A DNA stretch of 33,274 nucleotides from the NCBI GenBank assembly GCA_910586735.1, contig CAJUJW010000027.1:1-33274 (forward strand). Direction: 5' to 3'. Of the stretch, positions 23,471 to 32,029 are shown piece after piece (position 1 is the stretch's first letter; every line of letters begins with the position of its first letter). The position numbers and the translations under genes are program-made. A model generated the notes under the pieces. The model did not search any database, had not been told where the DNA came from, and worked only from the letters and a program-made list of their open reading frames with translations. The stretch is from an uncultured Oscillibacter sp. (GTDB lineage: Bacteria; Bacillota; Clostridia; Oscillospirales; Oscillospiraceae).

Positions 23471-23678
23471 ATGGCAAGGAAAAAGATGGAGCGCAGCGTG
23501 ACGGAGGCCCCCCGCTATCATGACACCTGGAGGCTGCTAAAGAAATACAGAGATGTGGTCTGGAGCCTGGAACTGTCTGTCCAACAGGTCAGGAACCAAT
23601 TTCAGATTGAATATGACTTCGCAGGACAGCTTGCAGCTCTTGGAGCAGTTTATCCCTTCGCCGTCCGATGACACATAA
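23471..23678 (+). pseudogene. Sigma-factor-like/DUF1492-type small protein with internal deletion
   Basis: The first ~47 residues (ending SVQQVRNQFQIEY) match the start of ~150-190-residue sigma-like proteins that I recall from conjugative elements of this group. The frame then changes: in the frame of 23616 the sequence reads TSQDSLQLLEQFIPSPSDDT and stops at 23678, resembling the C-terminal end of the same proteins (GYTSxDSL...). About 100 or more middle codons would be missing, with the join at about 23612-23616. As read, the frame gives a 66-residue product with a meaningless tail. An RBS AAAGGAGG precedes the ATG. The family assignment is from memory and is the weak point. Confidence 0.55.
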
Positions 23679-23717
23679 TTGGCGCGGTTTTGGCATGAGA
23701 TTGGCAGAGTTTTGCTA

Positions 23718-23746
23718 TTGAAGCGTAAATCTCCATATGTTAGAAT
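23718..23746 (+). promoter_or_regulatory. Promoter for the transfer gene block
   Basis: TTGAAG (23718-23723) and TAGAAT (23741-23746) are 17 bases apart. They lie between the sigma-like remnant and the VirB2-like gene, but a terminator-like hairpin at 23834 intervenes, so read-through or antitermination would be needed. Confidence 0.5.
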
Positions 23747-23833
23747 ATATATGCTCAAAACTATAAGTAAAACTGAAAACGGTCAAGAGAGGGCGCGGAA
23801 AGCGTCTATTTTTACGCTCTTTTTTGATAAATG

Positions 23834-23866
23834 AAACGGCATCCAGAAGGCTGGACGCCGTTTTTC
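23834..23866 (+). terminator. Terminator-like hairpin before the transfer genes
   Basis: AAACGGC-A-TCCAG pairs with CTGGA-C-GCCGTTT with one mismatch, followed by TT. A weaker AGCGT/ACGCT hairpin with a T-tract lies at 23801-23826. Both sit downstream of the promoter at 23718, a possible attenuation arrangement. Confidence 0.6.
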
Positions 23867-23898
23867 GTTTTCACCGGAAATGAAAAGGAGGCATCTGT

Positions 23899-24279
23899 TT
23901 GAACCGAAAGAAACCGCTCCCCCAAGGGCTGTCCAACAGGCATGTAAACTGTGGCCGCATCCTTTATATGGCCTTTCTCTGTACCTGCCTGACGGCCCTG
24001 CTCTGTCAGCCCGCCTATGCCGCCACGATTTGGGAGAAGGCCAGCGAAGTGATGAAGGACGTCTATACCCAGGTCCTTGGCATTTCCACCATCGCCGCCA
24101 TCGTGACGGCGGCCGTGGCCCTGCTGATGATGAACTTCTCCCGCTCCGGCCGGACGGTGGATGAATCCAGAGCGTGGCTGAAACGCATCGTCATCACCTG
24201 GATCATCCTCAATTCCCTGGGCTTCATCATGAGCTACATTACTCCCTTCTTCACCGGCGGGCAATGGAATCCGACATAA
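23899..24279 (+). CDS. VirB2-like pilin-type membrane protein (DUF3852-like)
   Basis: This 126-residue protein has a signal sequence ending in PAYA (about residue 40), then a short amphipathic part and two membrane segments near residues 52-75 and 90-112. That is the layout of VirB2/TrbC pilins of type IV secretion. It heads the transfer block, directly before the VirB6-like gene, as in related Clostridia elements where a DUF3852 protein occupies this place. The start is TTG 23899 because AAGGAGG lies 7 bases upstream and the frame begins there; TTG is also used by the DUF6100 gene with the same following codons (AAC CGA). The pilin role is inferred. Confidence 0.65.
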   Translation: MNRKKPLPQGLSNRHVNCGRILYMAFLCTCLTALLCQPAYAATIWEKASEVMKDVYTQVLGISTIAAIVTAAVALLMMNFSRSGRTVDESRAWLKRIVITWIILNSLGFIMSYITPFFTGGQWNPT

Positions 24280-24288
24280 CCGGCGCGT

Positions 24289-24999
24289 ATGGGAATTTTA
24301 GACGGCATCGTTGAGTGGATTGCGGAACAGATCATGTATGGCCTGGACTTGATTAACACATCAGTTTTGGGCGCTCTGGGCTGTGACATGAGCGTGTTCC
24401 TCCGCTACTTCCCCGCCGCTGAAACGATGTATGACAGCTTTGTTGCCCTTGCAATCGGCCTGATTCTGCTGCTCTGGATCTGGAACCTGTTCAAAAATTT
24501 TGGCTTGGGCACCGGCTCGGAGGCGGAGGACCCCATAAAGCTGAGTATCCGGTCCATTGTGTTTATCTTCCTGGCCTACTACTCGGACACGATCATAGAG
24601 ACTGTGCTGGAGATTGGAGGCACTCCCTACGACTGGATATTGTCCTCATCATTGCCCAGCCTGGATTTTGGCAGCTTCAATAGTGTGCTGTTGACCATCA
24701 TCGGGGTCTGCGCCAACGGCGGAGTCGCCTTGATTGTACTGATTCTTGTCCTTGTCTTGGCGTGGAATTACCTGAAGCTGCTGTGTGAAGCCGCAGAACG
24801 GTACGTGCTGTTGGGAGTCCTGGTTTTCACTGCTCCGGTGGCCTTTGCCATGGGCGCCTGTCAAAGCACATCTAACATATTCAAAAGCTGGTGCCGGATG
24901 TTCGGCGGGCAGGTATTCCTGCTGCTGATGAACGCCTGGTGCCTGCGCCTGTTTGTGAGCATGGTGGGGGCTTTTATCGCCAACCCGCTTTCGCTCTGA
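24289..24999 (+). CDS. VirB6/TrbL-like conjugal transfer membrane protein (CD1112-type)
   Basis: This 236-residue protein has about five or six membrane segments. The C-terminal half carries the family pattern CEAAERYVLLGVLVFTAPVAF and STSNIFKSWCRMFGGQ, recognisable from the VirB6/TrbL-like proteins of Clostridia conjugative elements. VirB6 proteins form part of the inner-membrane channel for DNA transfer. The ATG lies 9 bases after the VirB2-like stop with a weak ribosome site (CCGGCGCGT), so translational coupling is likely. It is somewhat shorter than the ~280 residues I expect for the family, but the frame is clean. Confidence 0.75.
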   Translation: MGILDGIVEWIAEQIMYGLDLINTSVLGALGCDMSVFLRYFPAAETMYDSFVALAIGLILLLWIWNLFKNFGLGTGSEAEDPIKLSIRSIVFIFLAYYSDTIIETVLEIGGTPYDWILSSSLPSLDFGSFNSVLLTIIGVCANGGVALIVLILVLVLAWNYLKLLCEAAERYVLLGVLVFTAPVAFAMGACQSTSNIFKSWCRMFGGQVFLLLMNAWCLRLFVSMVGAFIANPLSL

Positions 25000-25014
25000 T
25001 GGAAGGAAGTTACT

Positions 25015-26643
25015 ATGAAGAACACAAAGAGAATCCTCACCCTGCTTTTGCTGATGGTGATGGCTGTATCTGTGCTGAGTGTTCCGGCGCTTGCCCTCAC
25101 GGAGAGCGAGGTTGAGGCCCAGGTTGCCGCCTCCGGCAAAGCCGGCGTGGCGGGTAATGTGCTGATCTGGTTCCTCTGCGCTGTTGCTTTTTTGAAGGTG
25201 TCACAGAAGGTAGACAGCTTCATGGCAAGCCTTGGAGTCAATGTTGGTCATACCGGCGGTTCTCTGCTGGCGGAAGCTATGATTGCCATGCGAAGCGTAA
25301 CGATGGTAGTCGGCGCCGGTCGCAAGGCCGGCGGGGGACGTGCTTCTGGCGCTGCTTCCGGGAGTACATCTAACAACTCCGGCTGGTTCTTGAAAGGCGG
25401 CTTGGCGGGTGTTGCCAGCCGGATGGTCACTAACAGCGCCATAAAAACAGCAACTACGCAGACGTCTGCCGTGAGAACAGCGCAAAGTGAGTTCCGGCAA
25501 ACCGCTTCTGCCAGTACGACCGCCGCACAAGGCACCTCAGATACCCGAGTCAACAGTGATGTGCATCACAGTGGATCTACGGTCTATGCGGCAAATCATG
25601 TTTCGCCTGGTGCACCTCTCGCTGGAGCGCCGGCCCCGGAGGGTGTTATCGTCACGGGCGGAAGCCCTGCGCCGTTACCCCCGATTGAAGGTTCCCCCGA
25701 TTCACTTCTTGCCGGAGCGTCGGCCCTGGAGAGCGCTGTCATTACGGGCGGCAGTCCCGCGCAGCTTCCCCTGGTTGAAAAAACACCAGCTTATGCTCCC
25801 GCGCCCCCCGGTGAAATGCCTTCTCAGGAAGGGGTTATTATAACGGGAAACGAAGCCCAGACCCTTCTGCCGCAGCCGGGCCTTGCGCCGCAGGTTGCGG
25901 ATGAGCTGCCCGCTTCTGTTCCGGCAGACGCAGCACCACTCCAGGAGGGCATTATCATCACCGAGGGTAGCCCGACGGTTTATGCGCCGCAGAACTCGGA
26001 AGTAATTTCTGGCGGTGCGGGCAGTACAGTCCGGCAGGAGCAGACGGCCTTCCATCACGAGAGGCATACTGAAGGACATTCTGAACGCACTTCTCAGGCT
26101 TCCCATACTGCCACTTCCAGCACTTCCAGAGAACGGACGCAAACCAGCCGCTTTCATACAGGCGAGGCTCCCCACCTCAGCCTGGGCGGCATGGTCTTTT
26201 CCAAGTCCCTGGCGGCTGGCGGCGGCTTTGCCAACGATGTGATTGGCACGGTGGCCCGTGGCGAAGTGGCCGGCAGTATCACTGGCGATCTGGCGGCGCA
26301 GTCCCTCACTTCTTATATGGGGTATCCTGCTATTGGTGTTGGCCCGGAGGAAGCTCCCCGCTATACCAATGTAGAGATTGGACGGGGGCGTATCACAGGC
26401 ACGGAAACCGTATCGGACGGTTCTGCGGTCTTGCCTTTTGCTATGTATCATGTTGACCAGTACACGGCTCCGACCGGAGACTTCACAAAGATTTTCACCG
26501 CTGACGGAACCCAATGGTACAGGCAATATGCCCAGGACGCTGTGGAGCGCAAGCCTTACAAGGCCCCGGATGATACGATAGCCTACCATGAGCGCATCGT
26601 CAAAAAACTTCCCGACCCGCCTAAGCGCAAGGATCGGATATAA
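25015..26643 (+). CDS. Conjugation-associated membrane protein with tandem repeat linker
   Basis: This 542-residue protein starts with a signal peptide ending near PALA (residue 26) and a membrane segment near 43-60, followed by a Gly/Ala/Ser-rich region, a long repeat linker (about residues 200-325), a Ser/Thr/His-rich stretch and a conserved-looking C-terminal domain from LGGMVFSKSLAAGGGFANDV (about residue 390) to the end. Its place between the VirB6-like and VirB4 genes matches a membrane protein of the transfer channel in related elements, but I do not recognise a named family. The ATG follows GGAAGGAAG, 13 bases after the previous stop. The linker repeats suggest a length-variable region. 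Confidence 0.7.
   Translation: MKNTKRILTLLLLMVMAVSVLSVPALALTESEVEAQVAASGKAGVAGNVLIWFLCAVAFLKVSQKVDSFMASLGVNVGHTGGSLLAEAMIAMRSVTMVVGAGRKAGGGRASGAASGSTSNNSGWFLKGGLAGVASRMVTNSAIKTATTQTSAVRTAQSEFRQTASASTTAAQGTSDTRVNSDVHHSGSTVYAANHVSPGAPLAGAPAPEGVIVTGGSPAPLPPIEGSPDSLLAGASALESAVITGGSPAQLPLVEKTPAYAPAPPGEMPSQEGVIITGNEAQTLLPQPGLAPQVADELPASVPADAAPLQEGIIITEGSPTVYAPQNSEVISGGAGSTVRQEQTAFHHERHTEGHSERTSQASHTATSSTSRERTQTSRFHTGEAPHLSLGGMVFSKSLAAGGGFANDVIGTVARGEVAGSITGDLAAQSLTSYMGYPAIGVGPEEAPRYTNVEIGRGRITGTETVSDGSAVLPFAMYHVDQYTAPTGDFTKIFTADGTQWYRQYAQDAVERKPYKAPDDTIAYHERIVKKLPDPPKRKDRI
25614..25975 (+). repeat. Degenerate in-gene tandem repeats
   Basis: Four degenerate copies of a unit of about 35-42 codons are centred on the peptide pattern EG(V/I)I(V/I)TGGSPAxLP: GVIVTGGSPAPLP, AVITGGSPAQLP, GVIITGNEAQTLLP and GIIITEGSPTVYAP. 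The DNA of the first two copies is most alike, which suggests recent duplication of part of the array. Confidence 0.65.
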
Positions 26644-26652
26644 GGAGGTTCT

Positions 26653-29279
26653 ATGCGGCAAGAAGAACGGGATGTTTACATCATCCCCCCAAATTTCATT
26701 GAGGGCGGGACCTTGATGGGCGGAATGTTCCGTACCAGAAACGTGATTGAGGCCGGTATCCTGGGCGTTGTAACAGGGGTGCCGGTCTTAAAGCTGCCCT
26801 TTTCCCTCACTACCCGCATTATTATTCTGTGCCTGACTGCTCTCCCTCTGGTGCTGGTGGCCTTGATTGGCATTGGCGGCGGAAGCCTGTCCGAGTTCAT
26901 TCTCCAGTTTTTCAGCTTTTTACGCAATCGCCGGACACTGGATCGCAGCAGCACGGACAGCGGGAAAAAGGGCCTGCTGCCCAGCTGGGGGCGAGGCGTA
27001 CAAAAGGAAGAAGACGGAGAACAGCTCAAAAGCCGGAACCGCCTGGAAGTGGATATGAAGGGGCGAAAGATTGACCAGTTCAAAACCTTCCTGGCCCCGG
27101 AGGTGAAGCCTCTCAATCCTTTGGCGGAATACGTCCCGGTAGAGAACATCAAACATGGCGTCATTTACACCCGGGACCATCGTTATGTGAAAATCGTGGA
27201 GGTGGTGCCCGTCAACTTCCTCCTTCGCAGCGCCCAGGAGCAGAGAAGCATCATCTACTCCTTTATCAGTTACCTCAAAATCGCGCCAGTGAAGGTGCAG
27301 TTCAAGGTACTGACCAAGCGGGCGGACATTGACCGCCATGTGCGGACGGTGCGCCGGGAGCTGGAACACGAAACAGATGAACATTGCCGGGTGCTACAGG
27401 AGGACTATCTGCGACTCATTCGCCAGCTTGGTTCACGGGAGGCCGTTCTTTGGATGAAATCCCGGTCAATGAGTTCTACGCGCCATCCCAAATCGACCTG
27501 TCCCATGGACGGTACATCTTTATCGACGGCGTGTACTGCGCCTACCTGCTGATTCCCTCCAACGGCTACAAGTCCCAGGTACCCGCCGGTTGGTTGAGCC
27601 TGTTGGTGAATGCCGGTGACGGCATCGACCTGGATGTATTCCTCTCCCGCCAGCCCAAGGATCGGATGATCCGAAAGCTGGGCCAACAGCTCCGCATCAA
27701 CCGAAGTAAGATTAAAGAAACCAGCGACACCAACACGGACTTTGACGACCTGGACGGCGCGATCCGAAGCGGGTATTTCCTCAAAGACGGACTTGGCAAT
27801 AACGAGGACTTCTACTATCTGAATCTGCTGGTGACGATCACCGCGGCCAGCGTGGACGACTTGGAGTGGAAGTGCGCAGAGATGAAAAAGCTGCTGCTCA
27901 GTCAGGATATGGACGTGCAGACCTGTTCCTTCTGTCAGGAGCAGGCTTTTTTATCCTCCCTGCCTCTGGTCAGCCTGGAGAAGCACCTCTATGAGCGGTC
28001 CAAACGGAACGTGCTGACCCTGGGGGCGGCCAGCTGCTACCCCTTCACCAGCTATGAGATGTGCGACGACAACGGCATCCTGCTGGGGGTGAACAAGCAC
28101 AACAACTCCCTGATCATCGTGGACATCTTCGATTCCCGGGTCTACAAAAACGCCAATATCGCTATCTTGGGCACCAGCGGCGCGGGCAAGAGCTTCACCA
28201 TGCAGCTGATGGCGACCCGTATGCGGCGGAAGGGCATCCAGGTATTCATCGTGGCCCCGTTAAAGGGCCATGAGTTCCACCGGGCCTGTTCCAACATCGG
28301 TGGGGAGTTCATCCAAATCTCTCCCGCCTCCAAAAACTGCATCAATGTTATGGAGATCCGCAAGGTGGACAAGTCGGTGGACGAGCTGCTGGACGGCCCG
28401 GGCGTGGAGAAGTCCCTGCTGGCGGCGAAGATACAGCGGCTCCATATCTTTTTCTCCCTGCTGATCCCCGATATGACCCATGAGGAGAGGCAGCTTCTGG
28501 ACGACGCCCTGATCCGCACCTATGCCAAGCTGGGCATCACCCATGAGAACAGCACCCTGAACGACCCGGCCGACCCCAGCCGCTACCGGACAATGCCGGT
28601 GCTGGGGGACTTGTACGAGGTGCTGAAGGAGTCACAGGAGACAAGGCGGCTGGCAAATATCATCAACCGGCTGGTCAACGGCTCCGCCCGCACCTTCAAC
28701 CAGCCCACCAACGTGTCTCTGGACAACAAGTACACGGTGCTGGACATCTCCGAACTGACCGGCGACCTGTTGACGGTGGGAATGTTCGTGGCGCTTGATT
28801 TTGTCTGGGACAAGGCCAAAGAGAACCGCACCGAGGAAAAGGCCATTTACATTGACGAGTGCTGGCAGCTCATTGGGGCCAACAGCAACCGTCTGGCCGC
28901 CGAGTTTGTGCTGGAGATATTCAAGATCATCCGAGGCTACGGCGGCTCCGCCATCTGTGCTACCCAGGACATCAACGACTTCTTTGCCCTGGAGGACGGC
29001 AAGTATGGCAAGGGTATCATCAACAACGCCAAGACCAAAATCCTGCTGAACCTGGAGGACGAGGAGGCCCGGCGGGTCCAGTCCATTCTGCATCTGTCCG
29101 AGGCGGAGGTTATGGAGATCACCCACTTTGAGCGGGGCAGCGGCCTTATCAGCACCAACAACAATAATGTAACGGTGGAGATCAAATGCAGCCAGATGGA
29201 AAAAGAGCTGATCACCACTGACCGCCGGGAGCTTCAGGAGCTTTTGAACCGTGACGAGGACACAGAGGCTGCTGGGTAA
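26653..29279 (+). pseudogene. VirB4-type transfer ATPase with N-terminal PrgI-like domain, frame broken
   Basis: The frame from ATG 26653 (RBS AAGGAGGT) encodes a PrgI-like membrane region (residues ~1-95) and the VirB4 N-terminal domain up to LIRQLGSREAV, then runs out of frame and stops at 27552. The other frame resumes at SLDEIPVNEFYAP (about 27450) and continues to 29279 with Walker A GTSGAGKSFTM (near 28170) and Walker B AIYIDECWQL (near 28841). VirB4 ATPases energise type IV secretion. From memory, related CD1110-type proteins have a further ~90 residues with an RRFFLIFEYE motif between the two parts, so the lesion looks like an internal deletion rather than a single-base slip. The ATPase half alone might be made from a TTG at 27384, but it lacks the N-terminal domain. 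Confidence 0.8.
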
Positions 29280-29496
29280 TGCGTATAACGGCGGCGGCAT
29301 TGCGGCAAAGATGCGGCGTTTATACGTCTGCCCAAATGGATGCGGCAGCGATACAGCAGGAATACGCCAAAATATATCTTGCGGCTTTAATACGGCGTTT
29401 GTGCGTATAACTGTTATCGCCTGTACGTATAATCCCTGCTTTTATGCTGCTTGATTACGCCAATAATACGGCTATTTTGCGTATGGAGGCACCAAT
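29280..29496 (+). repeat. Intergenic region with repeated CGTATA-like motifs
   Basis: No convincing gene is seen in these 217 bases. GCGTATAA occurs at 29281-29288 and 29403-29410, with related forms at 29320-29326 (inverted, TTATACG), 29361-29368, 29389-29397, 29424-29432, 29455-29461, 29465-29471 and 29479-29484. Copies lie in both orientations. It could be a regulator binding array, an origin-type iteron region or a decayed gene. Confidence 0.45.
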
Positions 29497-30147
29497 ATGA
29501 AAACGAGAGAACAGATTTACGGCCAGGAGGCCGCCAGCATTCTCCGGGATATTACCATGTACCGGGTGCTGACAAAGGAACAGCTTCTCCGGCTTTATCC
29601 TGGAAAGCAGAACAAGGTCCAGAACCTTTTGTCTTTCCTGACAAAGCAGGGCCGGATTATCAACGATGGCGAATACTACGCTGCCAGCGCGGAGGCCCTG
29701 GAAGACGTTGACCGCTGGCTGCTGGCCGCTGTATGGGTCTTGCTTGACTTCATTGACCGGGTAGAGTATCACTCAACAGGTGATTTCCCTGCCAAGGTCA
29801 TTTTCTTTTCCGATGGAGAAGTCTATGAGATCATCCAAGTGGAGGCTGGCAAGGAAATTCTGGTTTCACAGGTCCTTGCCGCCTATGCTGAAAATCCTTC
29901 CCGCTACCTGATAATGGTTGACAACCTGGAGCAGATTGCGGAATTGAATATTCCAAATGTCTGTGGCTTCTGTACAGTCTCCTTGGATGGGAGGTCGAAT
30001 ACTACCAGCGAGAATAAGAGAGAGGAGGACATATTTGAACCGAGCGATTTTATCCCAGCGTATTACTTCCATCTTGGGGGACTTGAGGCGGTTGACCAAT
30101 GCGCTTTACGCCATGAACACAACCGATATTCAGCGTTATCCCGATAA
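29497..30147 (+). CDS. DUF5697-type element protein, 3' end frameshifted
   Basis: The frame from ATG 29497 (RBS GGAGG) gives 216 residues. The first ~164 resemble the DUF5697 proteins of Clostridia conjugative elements, with a helix-turn-helix-like start (ILRDITMYRVLTKEQLLRLY). Function is unknown. After LDG near 29989 the frame changes character. One base to the side, the sequence reads EVEYYQRE and stops at 30017, just before the RBS of the next gene. A missing G in the GGG run at 29989-29991 would explain this; the native protein would be ~173 residues. As it stands, about 50 abnormal residues are added and the gene overlaps the next by 113 bases. A sequencing error is possible. Confidence 0.65.
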   Translation: MKTREQIYGQEAASILRDITMYRVLTKEQLLRLYPGKQNKVQNLLSFLTKQGRIINDGEYYAASAEALEDVDRWLLAAVWVLLDFIDRVEYHSTGDFPAKVIFFSDGEVYEIIQVEAGKEILVSQVLAAYAENPSRYLIMVDNLEQIAELNIPNVCGFCTVSLDGRSNTTSENKREEDIFEPSDFIPAYYFHLGGLEAVDQCALRHEHNRYSALSR

Positions 30148-30697
30148 TTATGAGGTCCTGTCTACCGATGCGGCGCTTCGGGCGGAGAATATTGCTTGCC
30201 GGCTGCGGCATCTGATTTACTCCACCACCAATATTCAAAAGGAGGATTACCTGATTTCCGCCAGTGTGACGCAGGGCGTGGAGGTCCGGTATGAGAATGG
30301 CATACTGGAGATTCTTCTCCCCTGTCTGCTGCCAAAACGGAAGCAGCATCGCAGTACGGAGTTTCTTCTGGACCCCTTTACTGCCGCGCTTAGCCAGTTC
30401 TCCAAAAACAATCCTATGCCCAGGTTTCAGCATTGTGTTGTGTGTTTCTCCCACATCTACTGCCAGGACCTGCCGAAGCGCCGGGTTCGGGACTATGACA
30501 ATCTGGAGCAAAAGCAGCTGTTGGATGTGGCAACTTCTTTTTTGCTGACAGACGGCGGCGGCCTTCTGTGTGATGCTTACAATACCACAGAGCTTGGAGA
30601 AACAGATTGTACCCGCATTTCTATCATGGATAGCTCCCGGTTTCCAGGGTGGCTGGAGGAACGGCAATCCGCCCTGCAATCCATCACGGATTTGTAG
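30035..30697 (+). CDS. DUF6100-type element protein
   Basis: This 220-residue soluble protein resembles DUF6100 proteins that usually follow DUF5697 genes in Clostridia conjugative elements. No function is known. The start is TTG 30035: AGAGGAGG lies 6 bases upstream and the protein then opens MNRAILSQRITSILGDLRRL, an amphipathic helical segment. The in-frame region before it (from 29957) overlaps the previous gene and has no family sequence. Later features are a mixed alpha/beta body with DYLISASVTQGVEVRYENGI and a Cys-His rich stretch HCVVCFSHIYC near residue 130-140. The frame is intact. It seems to be the second gene of a DUF5697-DUF6100 pair. Confidence 0.65.
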   Translation: MNRAILSQRITSILGDLRRLTNALYAMNTTDIQRYPDNYEVLSTDAALRAENIACRLRHLIYSTTNIQKEDYLISASVTQGVEVRYENGILEILLPCLLPKRKQHRSTEFLLDPFTAALSQFSKNNPMPRFQHCVVCFSHIYCQDLPKRRVRDYDNLEQKQLLDVATSFLLTDGGGLLCDAYNTTELGETDCTRISIMDSSRFPGWLEERQSALQSITDL

Positions 30698-30876
30698 AAA
30701 ACCCGGTGAAAAAGAGGGTCCCATTTCTGCGAGTTTGAAGGCCTCCCTTTCTGGACCCAAACGCTTCGACCGCAAAGCACTGGAAAGCAAGGCTTTTTTC
30801 ACCATGCAGCGTTGGCGAAGATACCGAGGTTATATACACCTTCGGTAAAAAACTGCGAAAAAGGAGGGAGGCGGAC

Positions 30877-32012
30877 ATGGCTGCTGTGAGCAGAGTGATG
30901 CCATCCGATGACTCGCTGGCGGGCGTCCTGCTGACACTCACCGCTATGTCCGGCGAGTTCCCCACCGCCCAGGTGAGCCGTCTGCCCAGTACGGGAGCAT
31001 ATCAGGAAAAGGTCCTCAAAGCTCTTAAAGGTGACAGGCTCCTGCGTACCTACTACAAAGATGGACTGCGCGGACTGCGGTTGACAGCCGCTGCCAAAAA
31101 GCTGCTGTTGGATAGCTGGCCGGATCGGTTTCTGCCCTACCTCTCCGGGAGTTCTGAAACAAATATGTTGAAGTCAGAGGTAACTCGCCGCTTACGTCTG
31201 CATCGTCTGGCTGAGGTGTTGGTAACCATGCTCAACGCGGGAGTCTCTGTATTTCCCTGGAAAAAGCCAACGATATTCAGTCCTGTGCCGCCGACTTCTG
31301 CTCTGAACATTGAATGGCCCTCCTACTTCAGTTCTAAAGAAGTGAAAGAGTTGGGCGTCCAGGCGGTCAAGATACGCGGTTCCCGTTCAACGGGTGTTCT
31401 CTTGGCGAATGGCGTGGTTTTTGTGATCTATAACTCCGGCCCTTTTGTGATGAAGTGGGAGTATAAAGCGGAAATGCGGTTCAAAGCCCTGCTTCAAACT
31501 GAACTGTGCCAGCACCGGCTGGCTACTCAATATCAGAACTCGTCTTTAGCTGCGATAGTTTTCGGCCAGGATATGGAGCGGATGCCGCCCTTCATGGTCA
31601 GCGGCGGTGGACAGCGGGATTACTTCGTGTTAGACGGGAATTATCAGCATTTTATTTTCTGACAAATGACCACTATGGTGAAGTAATTTTGCAGCTGCTC
31701 TGTGATGAGGGACAACGAGAAATACTGAACACCATTCTTTCCGAGGACTTGGCGCCTTGCCGCCGTAGCTGGGTGGTTGAGAATGATGCGATGGATGGCG
31801 AAAGGCCGGTTCTGTTTGCGTATACCTGCGATATGCCGCGAGTTCATAGATTTGACACTGCGTTGGAGCTTCACGACAAAGCGGGGACGCTGTTCTGCTT
31901 TGACTTCCAAGAATGTGCTATGCGCCAAGTTTGTGGCGAACGAGTGAATATCCAATGTATCAACTTCGACGCATATGAGAGGAGTGTGTTTCAATCTCTC
32001 GAAAACAGATAA
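30877..32012 (+). pseudogene. Unknown element protein upstream of VirD4, split by a 1-base frameshift
   Basis: I do not recognise the family. From ATG 30877 (RBS AAGGAGGGAGG) the frame runs 261 residues to a stop at 31662. It begins with a winged-helix-like region (LAGVLLTLTAMSGEFPTAQV, then YQEKVLKALKGDRLLRTYY). Near 31645-31660 the frame ends NYQHFIF; the neighbouring frame reads FYFLTNDHYGEVILQLL and continues to 32012. Adding one T to the TTTT run restores NYQHFYFLTNDHYG, giving a ~378-residue protein that stops just before virD4. So a 1-base loss in a T run is likely. A -1 ribosomal slip on the same run cannot be fully excluded. The N-terminal fold suggests DNA binding, which is an inference. 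Confidence 0.6.
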
Positions 32013-32029
32013 TCAAGATTTCGATTATT

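Noticed and set aside
25614..25975. CRISPR-like regular repeats
   Set aside because: The repeats are degenerate, in frame and continue as protein sequence; there are no constant repeats with unique spacers and no cas genes.
27384..27552. Programmed frameshifting in virB4
   Set aside because: There is no slippery heptamer at the point where the frames meet, and family comparison from memory suggests a missing segment rather than a one-base slip.
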